Shown: positions 49,028-57,550, counted from the first letter of the stretch. The stretch is DNA of 64,000 nucleotides from Galaxea fascicularis (GCA_948470475.1 OX419344.1:15295776-15359775); one strand, 5' to 3'. The notes: generated from the sequence alone by a model not told the origin. Numbers and translations: made by a program.

Positions 49028-49059
49028 CTGTACAAGACTTTTACCAGATTTTTACTTGT

Positions 49060-49084
49060 CTCATATGACTTTCAGTCATATGAG
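49060..49084 (+). other. Stem-loop just after the kinase stop
   Basis: CTCATATGACT and its exact complement are separated by three bases, 33 bases downstream of the stop codon. It could shape the mRNA 3' end; no function is known. Confidence 0.5.
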
Positions 49085-49623
49085 CTCTTTGTATTTCATT
49101 ATTTTTGTTGTTGTTAACCTCATCCAGACAGGCTTTTGAACCCCTTTTTATAGCGGTAAGTGAGGAATAATCTTTCCGTTAGTGATTTAGTTTAAAACAT
49201 TAGTGTAAGGGGAAATTGTTAAAAAATACACCGTCTTGTAATAAAATGACATTTTCGTATTTCTATAACACCAATTTTCAATTCAGCTCATTTGTTTTAC
49301 GACTATTTTTTCTTTGCATTGATTGATCTGGGCCCGCCATTATTGCCGCTTAAGTGCAGTTAAAATACGCTTAAATACACTTTGTCTTGCTCACTAGTTT
49401 GAGAGGACCAGAAACCTCACTCGAAAATACAGAGATAGTGCAAAGGAAATTAATTGCGGCTTGGCGAACGAACTTTTCAATACCGCTAATTTGATCTTGA
49501 CAAATTGAACGATTATTTCTTTGTCGCACCCAACTCTTGTTGACAGATAGGAAACGAACTGATCTGCGAATTTGTCACCTTCACGCAACTGAGACATCAA
49601 AAGCTTTTTATTTCTACAGAGCT
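49085..49623. other. Right subterminal non-coding region of the transposon
   Basis: AT-rich, with an open minus-strand frame that runs out of viral sequence and has no recognised domain. I see no supported gene. Confidence 0.45.
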
Positions 49624-49668
49624 CCCCTGCTGATGTTCGCCTATTCAATAGGCGAACATCAGTAGGGG
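49624..49668. repeat. Long near-perfect hairpin beside the right transposon end
   Basis: Sixteen-base arms GATGTTCGCCTATT-type (49630-49645 and 49647-49662) around one base, extended to 22 bases with a single mismatch. The hairpin lies 19-63 bases inside the right TIR. Confidence 0.9.
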
Positions 49669-49686
49669 TCTGCGATTTCAGACCTC

Positions 49687-49698
49687 TATGAATCTCGT
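49687..49698 (-). repeat. Right TIR of the CATG transposon
   Basis: TATGAATCTCGT is the inverse of the left end; CATG follows at 49699-49702. Confidence 0.85.
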
Positions 49699-49896
49699 CA
49701 TGTTGTCCGTCGAGTCTCGTGTCAGGGGCGACGACGAAATGATGGTATGGGGAAAGAGGTCCGAAAGCGCATCGTCCGGATCGAACGTGAGATCCTCTGC
49801 ACCGTGGGTCATTCCCAATTGCGAGTCGAAAGGCGTCACGCACGGAGTCGACAGACGTCGTCTTTCCGCCTCCAGTGCGGCGTCGAACGAACTCAT
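49699..49896 (-). pseudogene. S/T/R-rich virion-type protein, N-terminal part
   Basis: The ATG at 49896 begins MSSFDAALEAERRRL; about 65 residues of viral coding sequence end at the CATG duplication. The frame then runs a few codons into transposon sequence before a stop. The remaining three quarters of the gene lie at 32316-32946, separated by the 16.75-kb transposon. It starts 5 bp after the end of the packaging ATPase gene on the same strand. Confidence 0.7.
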
Positions 49897-49900
49897 ACTT

Positions 49901-50560
49901 CTACGACGTCTTCTTGGGTTTGTAAAGTCTAGGGTAGGTGTCTTTCCCTTTTAAGATGTGCGTCCACAGGCGATGATCGTCGGGCGTTTGCGCGTGAAAA
50001 TCCATCACCAAATAACCGTAGGGTCGACTCGTGGCTTTCTGAAAGACCGTCATGACATCGTTCCAGTTTTTAGGAAACGCTTGTAATACCACCGTGCGTA
50101 CACCCACCGTATCGCGCGGGTTCTTGAAGGCCACGATGTAATGCACATTCCGCGAGATGGTCTTGGCGAATTTACCGGTGGGAAAAAGATCTTGGGTGAT
50201 GTAGATCACCGAGACGTTGCGGTGATGAGAATGTTTGGTGAAAATATCCATGACCGTCTTATCGTTCCCACACTCGTCCATCAAATCGTCCATCACCAAC
50301 AATCCACCTCCCGTCGGACGGAACCACTCTTCCAAATCCTCTACCGTCGGCACACCTTCGTGAAAATGGATCTTGGGTTTGGACGTCTTGGCCATCTCCT
50401 CGAATTTGTCTTGCATGGCCCCGTAACAATAATGCACGTTGGGTTTCAACCCTCGAAAATAATGCGTCGCATCGCGGAGGAGTTTGGAAACGAACACCGT
50501 TTTGCCGCAATTGGACGGTCCGGCAATCAACACGCTGCACGGTGTCTTGAAGAACTTCAT
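49901..50560 (-). CDS. Genome-packaging ATPase (FtsK/HerA, A32-like)
   Basis: A 219-aa P-loop ATPase that drives genome encapsidation in Polinton-like and related double jelly-roll viruses. Walker A is GPSNCGKT at about residues 14-21 and Walker B is GLLVMDDL at about 87-94. A conserved Gln-containing sensor, VIYITQDLF, is at about 118-126. The length is typical for Maverick ATPases and the frame is intact. Its ATG lies within one copy of a 73-bp repeat that also covers the start of the next small gene. Confidence 0.92.
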   Translation of the reverse strand: MKFFKTPCSVLIAGPSNCGKTVFVSKLLRDATHYFRGLKPNVHYCYGAMQDKFEEMAKTSKPKIHFHEGVPTVEDLEEWFRPTGGGLLVMDDLMDECGNDKTVMDIFTKHSHHRNVSVIYITQDLFPTGKFAKTISRNVHYIVAFKNPRDTVGVRTVVLQAFPKNWNDVMTVFQKATSRPYGYLVMDFHAQTPDDHRLWTHILKGKDTYPRLYKPKKTS

Positions 50561-50642
50561 GCCTTCGACTCCAAAGCAAATGATCCGATCGCACGGGGGT
50601 CCATCCTAATTTCTTTCCTCATCGGTTAAGGGTGAGACGTCG
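50555..50642 (-). repeat. Duplicated gene-end/gene-start segment, copy 1
   Basis: Bases 50555-50627 match 50883-50955 with about 9 differences in 73. On the minus strand the segment ends with TTTGCTTTGGAGT, GAAGGC and the ATGAAG of the ATPase. Copy 2 in the same way ends with the ATGAAG of the small basic gene and holds the real end of the gene before it. Copy 1 keeps a relic of that gene's last codons. Confidence 0.85.
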
Positions 50643-50648
50643 AAGGAT

Positions 50649-50888
50649 TTACGTGTGCTTGAGGTAATGTTGGACGTTGTCCTTTATGCCTTTGAAGGCT
50701 TGTTTCCCCAACAACGCCCCCAAGGACGCAAAACTAGGAGCGGGTCCGGACAGGACCATACTCATGCCTTCGGCGATCTTATCGACCAATCTCGGTTTCT
50801 TCCGACGAAACCGGGCCCCGCCGCGTTGGTTCGTCTTCTTCTTCCTCTTTCTCTTTGTCCGGACCGTACGTCGCGGTGTGGTCTTCAT
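50649..50888 (-). CDS. Small basic core-like protein with QRGG
   Basis: A 79-aa protein starting MKTTPRRTVRTKRKRKKK. The first 20 residues are almost all Lys/Arg, then NQRGGARF, then a helix with hydrophobic patches (SMVLSGPAPSFASLGALLG). Its size and composition resemble adenovirus core peptides that are cut by the viral protease after a glycine pair. It lies between the ATPase and another small basic gene. Confidence 0.6.
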   Translation of the reverse strand: MKTTPRRTVRTKRKRKKKTNQRGGARFRRKKPRLVDKIAEGMSMVLSGPAPSFASLGALLGKQAFKGIKDNVQHYLKHT

Positions 50889-50970
50889 GCCTTCAACTCC
50901 AAAGCAAATGATCCAATCTCACGCGGGTCCACCCTAATTTCTTTCCTAATCGGTTCAGGTAAGACGTCAT
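50883..50970 (-). repeat. Duplicated gene-end/gene-start segment, copy 2
   Basis: The partner of 50555-50642. It covers the last codons of the upstream gene (stop at 50893) and the start of the small basic gene at 50888. Confidence 0.85.
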
Positions 50971-51243
50971 GGTCATGCCACGGGTGATGGGCAATCGATA
51001 ACGTCGATGTTCCACGGGCAATTTTCGCATGAAACTGTTCAACGTCACGTACTCCTTCACGCCGATGGGTCTCGGTTGACGTTTCGTCAAGGCTTTTTTC
51101 CTCAGGGATTTCTTCTTGCGTGCCACAGGAGGTCTGGTTCTTTGCGCGACCGGTCGATCCCTCTTATCGGGGTCGGTTTCGTGTCCCGGTTCCGCATACT
51201 CCGTTAATAGTTTATCCCACCCCAGAGGAAGACTTGCGTTCAT
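50893..51243 (-). CDS. Hypothetical basic protein next to protease
   Basis: A 116-aa protein from the ATG at 51243 (MNASLPLGWDKLL). The middle is rich in Arg/Lys/Pro (RPPVARKKKSLRKKALTKRQ) and the end reads LGWTRVRLDHLLWS. A short tryptophan-containing C-terminus after a basic centre suggests binding to DNA or capsid; I do not recognise the family. The frame is intact. Confidence 0.55.
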   Translation of the reverse strand: MNASLPLGWDKLLTEYAEPGHETDPDKRDRPVAQRTRPPVARKKKSLRKKALTKRQPRPIGVKEYVTLNSFMRKLPVEHRRYRLPITRGMTMTSYLNRLGKKLGWTRVRLDHLLWS

Positions 51244-51492
51244 GACGAGTGTCCAAGTCAAAATGAATGAGGCAGAGACGAGTGGCGTGAACTTAACAAG
51301 ACTTTTTATTGACAGAACTCCATATTCTCTACGGGTGGACTGCCAACCCGTCTACAACGAACACCACCTCCCGCATGTCTCCGCCTCGCACCTGACAGGA
51401 GGGAGACGTGCCTTATATGTCCATGTCTCACCGACCGGCTCGACCTTGTGGGAAACTTAAAAGACCGTATCGCCGCACTCTTCCTCGTCTAA
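51244..51492. other. Spacer between protease and small basic gene
   Basis: GC-balanced sequence with no supported coding region on either strand; it may hold the 3' end of the protease transcript and the promoter of the next gene. Confidence 0.35.
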
Positions 51493-52071
51493 CTAACGCC
51501 ACATGGCGCGCATGTCCAATAACCGTACCGGAACAATATTGCCTTGGAAAAGAGCGGGCTGTTCGCGTTTCATCCTTTCCCACACCAACGTGTCTTTTAC
51601 CGTCTTCTTGAACCATTGAGCAATCCTGTGATCGTTCTTCACGTAATCGTGAGTGGTGAACATGGACAAGAACCCGTCCATGGAGATGCCCGTGGCACGA
51701 ACGATGAGAAAAGCCAGTGCGTACATGCCGCAGCTCTGACTGTCGATGGCCTGCAAGGTCTTGCGACTTTCTCGTACCGCCCAGAAATGGTCTCGCATCC
51801 ACTTTTCGAACCAGGGCATGTCGTACCGGGCCACGTCCATCCCAAAACTATCCATGATTTCGCAGGTCTCGTCTTCCGTCCACACCCCCAGCCAATGCGA
51901 ACCCGGTTCCTCCCGACGATCCACATTGACGATGTACCCTTGAGGATGCGCTTTCGACGGCGACGAGGGTAAGGCATCGTTGGAGATTACCCCCGCAAAG
52001 TAGGGTCGCAACCGAGCGTCGTGTCGCGCCAACGTCTCCAATTGTTTCGTCGTGGTCGCCACGAACTCCAT
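51493..52071 (-). CDS. Adenain-like maturation cysteine protease
   Basis: The ATG at 52071 gives 192 aa; a longer reading to 52101 would need a GTG start. The catalytic order of the adenovirus protease family is visible: His in GSHWLGVWT, acidic residue in EIMDSFG, Gln and Cys in DSQSCGMYALAF. The family processes virion precursors, usually at sites with paired glycines, which matches the QRGG motifs of several small basic proteins in this element. It lies between the major capsid gene and small virion genes, the standard order. The frame is open and appears functional. Confidence 0.9.
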   Translation of the reverse strand: MEFVATTTKQLETLARHDARLRPYFAGVISNDALPSSPSKAHPQGYIVNVDRREEPGSHWLGVWTEDETCEIMDSFGMDVARYDMPWFEKWMRDHFWAVRESRKTLQAIDSQSCGMYALAFLIVRATGISMDGFLSMFTTHDYVKNDHRIAQWFKKTVKDTLVWERMKREQPALFQGNIVPVRLLDMRAMWR

Positions 52072-52097
52072 GTCTCTTCTGCCGTCGGAGTGGATGT

Positions 52098-53574
52098 TCA
52101 CATGCCATTATAGGTTTCGTAAAGGACACCCCCTTCCCGCGTGATCTTCATGACGTTCTCGAATTCACCCGTCACGCAGACGGTGATGGCGTGTCCTATG
52201 GCACCGTGGAACCTGGTTTGGATGCGATGATTGCCCTGGTTCTGTGGATTCATGAAGCGACTGTCGGCATCTCCGCTCTCCACGTTGTTGAAGCAAAAGA
52301 TGGTACAGTTCTTTTCTTTCCCCCAATCCTCGGGTCTCAGTAGCGGTTTTCTACCTTTCTTCAAAGCCCCCCGTGTCGTACAAGAAGCGATGATACCCAT
52401 CGTAGTCTTTGCTGGTATTGTCGTGTTGCACTTCCAAGGTACTGGTGTACGGGTACTCTTCCCCGTTGATCAACTGTTTGATCCATTCCACACCAAAAGT
52501 CTGGAAGGCGAACGCAGAGTAATTGATCGTGCCGTTAAAGGCTCGACTGTCCAGGAAATACACGAACACGCGGTAGGGAATCCGTTGTTCGAAGATGTCG
52601 GCTTTGTCGAAGTTGGTCTCGCCGTTGGGGAGCGTGAAGGTGCGGGTCTCGTACCGCACCACCGGGTACTGCATGTAGTGGTTGGAATCCCTCAGATGGG
52701 TCAGGGTGTTGTACAACGGAGCTCTCAGACGCAACGACGACACGTACAACTTCAGGTCCACGTCGTCGGCCACCAATCGTCCTGCCACGTTACCGTTCAT
52801 GAAATACGCGGCTTCGTTGAAATGCATGCGAATCAGCACGCGAGTGTTGGGTGGCAAGGGTTTGTTCAGATGAAAGACTTCCACCAAGGGTTTGAAGACC
52901 AGCGTGCGACGCACTCCGTCCACGTACAATTTTTTTTCATCCACCATGGCGCGTACGGCCGCTTCTTGTCTCACCGGCAGACCTTGAAAATCGGCATGCC
53001 CTGCCCCCGCATTGGCTGCGATGTTCATTCTGTTGGCGGTGAAGGGATTGGGCACGTTCAGGTTGTTGGGCATGAACCCTTGCGGTCGAAGGATGGACAC
53101 GGCATCATCCTCGTCGTGGTTCAATATGGTCTGGATCATGGCGCTCAGAGCGTACGTGTCCGATTGCACCGTGGTCAACACCCCATTGACGTAGACCGAC
53201 ACTTGTTTGAGCATGGTGTGGCACAGATTCTGACCGGGATAGATGTCGGTGGCGTTTACGATGTTGTTGCCATTCGCCAATTTCAACCGCAACTTCAGCA
53301 TGAAGAAACTCGAACTCAGATCCACGTACTCCGTGCTGGGTTTGATCTCGAATTCGATGGGGTTGATCTGTCCGCTGACCAAGGGTGGTATCTCCAGGAC
53401 ACGTCGCGAGGCCACACTCTCGTCCACCGGATGGACGGTGAAGAGTGCAAACTTGGGATCGACATTCGGACCCAATCCAACGCGTTTGACGGGTCTTTCC
53501 CATTTCGGATCGGCCAGATTCAGACCTTCGGTCAACCGACCTACGTTTCTAGGGCGTTTTTGTCCCTTGGGCAT
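52098..53574 (-). pseudogene. Major capsid protein (double jelly-roll), frameshifted near C-terminus
   Basis: The ATG at 53574 starts MPKGQKRPRN; a longer upstream reading is not ATG-started. The frame carries beta-rich double jelly-roll capsid sequence with HPVDESVASRRVLEIPPL, INPIEFEI and a long second jelly roll, FAFQTFGVEWIKQLINGE. At a run of six G (52367-52372) the frame changes: the main frame stops at 52351, while the family-typical C-terminal stretch (CTIFCFNN to GEFENVMKI) continues in another frame to 52098. The total is about 492 codons. A one-base slip in the G run explains it; a programmed shift is less likely. It is the hexon-like shell protein of adintoviruses. Confidence 0.85.
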
Positions 53575-53641
53575 GGTGGTCGCTGTGTACGTTCCAAAGA
53601 GTAGGAGCAACTGATGGGACGTCGGCTCGATGTTCCCTCCT

Positions 53642-53866
53642 TTATGTCATGAGACTATGCAAGTAGACCCGTCGTCGGTAATGATAGGGTCGCACCGGTC
53701 GCATGGGAGGTTCCATGAACCCACCACCGCGTTGCGACCGTTTCACATAGGGGACCATCCGTCGAGCCCACTCGATCTCTCGCGGCAGAGGCCCCCACAC
53801 TGTCCCACCGCGTTGTGAGCGTTTTCTACGCTGCCGTTTCTTCGTTTTTCGTCGTCTACCGGGCAT
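53642..53866 (-). CDS. Small basic core-like protein with two QRGG sites
   Basis: From the ATG at 53866, 74 aa: MPGRRRKTKKRQRRKRSQRGG, then TVWGPLPREIEWARRM, then a second KRSQRGGGFM and an Arg/Tyr-rich end. The two QRGG motifs would divide it into three peptides. It lies just upstream of the major capsid gene. It is comparable to adenovirus pVII/pX-type core precursors by composition, not by recognised homology. Confidence 0.6.
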   Translation of the reverse strand: MPGRRRKTKKRQRRKRSQRGGTVWGPLPREIEWARRMVPYVKRSQRGGGFMEPPMRPVRPYHYRRRVYLHSLMT

Positions 53867-53901
53867 GCTATCTACACTCGAATGAAGGGTTCTCGCCCCT
53901 C

Positions 53902-54096
53902 TCACGAGAAGATATCCCCTCGGGCATACGGTTTGGCACGTTTCTTCTTCTTCTTCCTTTTCATCTTTCTTCTCCTCAATCCGCTTCCACTTTGGACTTT
54001 TTTGGGCGAATGCGGTTCGAAGAGACGTAACCTCCCTCCTATCATGGTCTCCGAAAAGACCGCTTCGTATCGGACGGCACTACCGTGTCCGCTCAT
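53902..54096 (-). CDS. Small basic protein, hypothetical
   Basis: From the ATG at 54096, 64 aa: an N-terminal half with MIGGRLRLFEPH and a C-terminal half of almost pure Lys/Arg (RRRKMKRKKKKKRAK). MIGG is close to adenain cleavage sites. It sits between the minor capsid gene and the previous small basic gene. The function is inferred only from position and charge. Confidence 0.5.
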   Translation of the reverse strand: MSGHGSAVRYEAVFSETMIGGRLRLFEPHSPKKVQSGSGLRRRKMKRKKKKKRAKPYARGDIFS

Positions 54097-54370
54097 CACT
54101 CCGTGACAACTGACGATCGCGCTCAAGGGACGCGTCTAAAATGTAAGGTGACGGTGGTGATCCCTTCGCCCAATTCGGCCAGTCCCCCTTCGGGTTTGCC
54201 GATGGCGACTTCCACGACGTCCAATTCCGTGTTACGGACATCGATGTGTTGCATGTTCTTGGGTTCGTAATAGACGAATCCCTCCTTGACATCTTGTCGC
54301 ACGGGTACTTGGCGCAACAGGTCGGTGATCTGACCCCCTAGGATGGTTCCGCGTCCCACGTTGCTGTAGA

Positions 54371-54375
54371 CGTAG
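54371..54375. other. Target duplication CGTAG of the solo LTR, left copy
   Basis: The second copy is at 55344-55348. Confidence 0.85.
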
Positions 54376-55343
54376 TGTGACGTGAGTCTTTCCCTTGCGC
54401 GACAAGATTGAACAAAAGACTATACAAAACCCTTCCCGCAAACCCGCAACACACCAAAAGACTAAGTAATGTTACAAATTTAATAAATTTAAAGTACATA
54501 GAAGATTATTAAACGCAGAACTAACAACTCCTAACTTATAATTTAGATATAAAACTAAGCTAACTTAAAAGATAACACTAAATTAATTAATTACTTAACT
54601 CTTATATTTACAATTGGACAGTTTAGTTCAGTTCTTTGATAGTCCAGTAATTCCTTGTCCTTGATACTCTTCCAAAACAAACAAACCGAAAACAACCTAT
54701 GACCATCAACCTTCTCACAATCTTTCTTCACCTTTGGCGCCCTCCTTCTTTACCTTGCTCTATCTCTTAGCTTTCATCTTTCTTCTTCGTACTCGCTTTT
54801 TCCAACACCTTCGCGCTCGCCGCCGCCGACAAAGGGGTTTTGTCTGTGGGACACAGCTGGCTCCTACCAATGGCTCTTGGCAGTGATTTTTTTGAGCGTC
54901 GTGGCCTTCGACCTTCAGTTCGCAAACTTTCCTTCTTCTTGCTTCTCTCCCACTTTCTTTCCTTCCAACTGACAACTGACTGACTGACCACCTTCACCAC
55001 GAAACTTACATTTTATACAGATGCATACTATTAGCAATTAACACTTAACATACATACGCGGTACCTTACAATCCTATGTTATTTTACACTCTTACGTCCT
55101 AAACACGATAACTTTACACTCTTATGATAACGCTTTACAAAATTTACAAGATATTAATTACAGACTAAGTTACAATACATCTCTAATTACAAACCACACT
55201 ACAACGCTGAATTAACACTAGATAATTAACGCTAGGACGATATGAAATACTGAAACCGAAAAACTAACAAAAAGCTAAATAAAGACATGACAAAAAAGAC
55301 AAAAACAATGACGGAAAATGTAAATATTAGAAATTCCGTGACA
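54376..55343 (-). mobile_element. Solo LTR, 968 bp
   Basis: The sequence begins TGTGACG and ends CGTGACA, is flanked by CGTAG on both sides, and holds no gene. Read on the minus strand it has a TATA box (CTGTATAAAATG at 55010-55020), a CAGTCAGTCAGTTGTCAG tract, and AT-rich stretches with ATTAAA-like poly(A) signals. A 5-bp duplication and TG...CA ends fit Ty3/Gypsy- or Bel/Pao-type LTR elements; a solo LTR is left when the two LTRs recombine. Short open frames inside are not considered genes. Confidence 0.85.
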
Positions 55344-56197
55344 CGTAGACCATGGAGTCTTTGGCCACACCGTTATCCCAATGAGAGGATTGCGTGTTCA
55401 TGGTAAACCATTCTCGGTTGTGGATGAAACGGTACCTGGCATGATTACGAAAACCAAAGAAACCACCGTAATTGCTGTAATAGACGGGTCCCCTCAAATC
55501 GGCGGCCTCGTCTGACTTGAGGTACGACGCCGTGTCCACGGCACCATTGTATTTGGGATAGAGGATCAGATGAGATCCGTAATGCCAATCGTTGACCGCA
55601 TCCCCCTCTTTCCACGAGACGCACCCTAAGAGTTCCGCAAACTTGCGTCCCAAACTCAATTCGAGTTGACGGTCGTCGTCGGTCCCAGACCAATCGACCT
55701 CCAGGATTTCTTCCTCGTCATTCCAGTGGAACAAGGGGTAACCTCGTACCCCCGTGTCTCGTCCGCCCTGCCATTTGGTTCGTCGCAGAGTGTACTCCGA
55801 TCCGTTACCGTGTTTATAGAACAATTCGTACATGTTGCGTTCTAACAACAGTTTCAATCGTTTCATGAAGGTCACGCCATCGTAGACCGAGTCGTGCTTC
55901 AAGACTTCGTCCATCGTCACCCACTTCGATCGTCGATAGACGGGAGTGTGGTCGTTGTAGAGACATATCAGGACACTGGCCAGGGGACTACCTCCAGGGA
56001 TTTCTCGAAACAAGGTGGCTTTTTGAAGATTTACGGGTACCGTGGGTCGCGGTAAGGCGATGGAACTCAAGGCCACTTGCCATCCGTTGCCGGGCAGACG
56101 CAACCGGTACGGTAACTTGATCTTGTAATCGTTGTTTTGGTTGGTGTCGTCAAACTGAGCGCCCCCTCCATTGCTGGGAAGCGTCAGGTAAAGACTT

Positions 56198-57550
56198 TCA
56201 AACTCTTCTTCTCCTCCTCTTCCTTAGGCCATCGTCGATCCAACTGTTGTACTTGGCAGGCCACCCTTTCCAACTGACAAGCATCCGACCGGGTCTTCGT
56301 TTTAATACCTTGTCCACACGCCACAACGTCTTCTCGTCCACGATCACTTTTTGTAAATCTTGTTCATAAAACGTCCCTCGTAACGGGGTACCGTCTATTT
56401 CTTCCACGCGGTAAGTGGTCACCGGACCGGGCACGACCCGCGACACCACAAACACTTCTTCCGTCCATTGAGGCAGATAGCCTTTCTTGAAGGTTCGTAC
56501 CTTCTTGCTCAACCGAACGTGATTGCCCTCCTTGAACTTGGCTTTGGACGGTTTACCCAGTCGTTTGCCGTACAAGGTTTGCCACACTTGGGCTTCGTTG
56601 ATCTCCGTGACGTCTCGGGGTGCCATGCCAATGCTATGGTGCACGTCCGCATTGTACGCTTTCACCAAGGCCGGTAGTACGTCCAGGTACGTCAAGGTGT
56701 TGGCGGCCGTAAAGTAGCGGTACATCCGTCCCTTCAACGTGCGATTGAACCGTTCCACCACACTGGCTTTGGCATCGCCGTGCGTCGAAAAATGTTCGAT
56801 GCCTTTCTCTTTCAACCAGGTCTGTACCTTGGTGTTGTAAAACTCTTTACCCTTGTCCGTTTGTAAACGCCGAGGTTTACGTCCGCTGGTCTTGAGAATG
56901 TTCTGAAACGCTTTCACCACTTCCTCTCCGGTCTTTTTCTTCAAAGGACGGACCCAGGCAAATTTGGACAAGACGTCGACGACCGTCAAGAGGTACCGCG
57001 TGCCTTTATTCCATTTGGCGGTGGTTTGCATTTCCACCAGATCCGCCACCCATTGTTCGTCTTTCTCGAAGACCAGGACGGGTAACGTGGCAAACCGACG
57101 TCGGATGGGTCGGTGTAGAGTAAACGCCAATTCTCGTTCTAAACGGCGTCGTGCTTCCGGCAGCGTTATTCTGTGGGTGGGCGTACCGGACCAATCCGCC
57201 CAACGCTCCAGGCACACTCGGATCAGTGTACGTTTGAGACTTTCCCATCCCCACCACAGTATCAATCGTTTGACAGAGGGAATGCGTTCCTCTCGTATTT
57301 TATGGACGTGTCGCCAGTAAAACTTCCCGTCTTCCTCCCCAAACGTCCGTCTCAACCATTCCACAAACACCACGTAATGGTGAATGCGAAACTCCGGTAC
57401 GTCCACCACCTCCTGCCAGAGGTCCATCACCTCGGCCAAGCCCCATCCCTCAATCTCTTCCTCGACGGGCATGGGATGCTCACCCACCCACCGTCGACAG
57501 ATCGAACTGGTCACTAACCATCGCCTACGCCAGTTCATCACACTACACAT
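56198..57550 (-). CDS. Retroviral-type integrase with chromodomain
   Basis: A 450-aa protein with an intact frame. The DDE core is clear: Asp in QWVADLVEM (about residue 170), Asp in LQTDKGKEF (about 231) and Glu in SVVERFNRTLK (about 264). Residues 395-435 form a chromodomain (WRVDKVLKR, LVSWKGWPAKYNSWID), which may guide integration to marked chromatin. The C-terminus ends in a run of arginines. Maverick integrases make 6-bp duplications, matching CACATG at the ends here. No clear N-terminal HHCC finger is seen. Two ATGs are possible (57550 or 57538). Confidence 0.93.
   Translation of the reverse strand: MCSVMNWRRRWLVTSSICRRWVGEHPMPVEEEIEGWGLAEVMDLWQEVVDVPEFRIHHYVVFVEWLRRTFGEEDGKFYWRHVHKIREERIPSVKRLILWWGWESLKRTLIRVCLERWADWSGTPTHRITLPEARRRLERELAFTLHRPIRRRFATLPVLVFEKDEQWVADLVEMQTTAKWNKGTRYLLTVVDVLSKFAWVRPLKKKTGEEVVKAFQNILKTSGRKPRRLQTDKGKEFYNTKVQTWLKEKGIEHFSTHGDAKASVVERFNRTLKGRMYRYFTAANTLTYLDVLPALVKAYNADVHHSIGMAPRDVTEINEAQVWQTLYGKRLGKPSKAKFKEGNHVRLSKKVRTFKKGYLPQWTEEVFVVSRVVPGPVTTYRVEEIDGTPLRGTFYEQDLQKVIVDEKTLWRVDKVLKRRPGRMLVSWKGWPAKYNSWIDDGLRKRRRRRV

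Larger units (their letters stand above)
32947..49698. mobile_element. 16.75-kb intron-rich DNA transposon with Ulp1 transposase and protein kinase
   Basis: Both ends carry the perfect 12-bp inverted repeat ACGAGATTCATA, extended imperfectly (shared TGAAAT and CGC about 18-28 bases in). It is flanked by the 4-bp duplication CATG and interrupts a viral gene exactly at that site. Inside are a 14-exon gene for a transposase-like protein with C48 protease domain (plus strand), a three-exon C2H2 gene (minus), an intact protein kinase (plus), a 158-bp minisatellite and a smaller element in an intron. The interior is AT-rich, unlike the virus. A 4-bp CATG duplication and this TIR do not let me assign it to a named superfamily. 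Confidence 0.85.
54123..56223 (-). pseudogene. Minor capsid (penton-like) protein, split by a solo LTR
   Basis: The N-terminal part (55344-56223) has the family-typical LYLTLPSNGG, LPGNGWQVALSSIALP and continues to SMVYV. The C-terminal part (54123-54375) has YSNVGRG, LLRQVPVRQD, a D-V-V-E strand and the terminal TVTLHFRR. Between them is a 968-bp LTR with its duplication CGTAG; leaving out the LTR and one CGTAG puts the two parts in one frame (about 376 codons). No ATG exists between the stop at 56224 and the conserved start, so the start codon is missing or supplied by an unseen exon. The first bases overlap the end of the integrase gene. Confidence 0.82.

Noticed and set aside
49394..49686. 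Minus-strand frame extending from viral gene into the transposon end
   Set aside because: Only its first part is viral; the rest is transposon sequence without a domain and stops soon after in the viral frame.
32943..49702. The 16-base inverted match taken as chance
   Set aside because: A match of this length can arise by chance in 64 kb, but both copies fall exactly at the two edges of the interrupted viral gene and explain its frame.
52231..53604. Long plus-strand frame of 457 codons opposite the major capsid gene
   Set aside because: It is the antisense of a conserved capsid gene, with no recognisable domain.
54760..55000. Small Lys/Arg-rich frames as viral core proteins
   Set aside because: They lie wholly inside the solo LTR with its own TATA box and target duplication.
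56198..57550. Integrase as part of a Gypsy retrotransposon
   Set aside because: No gag, protease, reverse transcriptase or LTR is adjacent, and it sits in the standard Maverick gene order within TIRs that have a 6-bp TSD.
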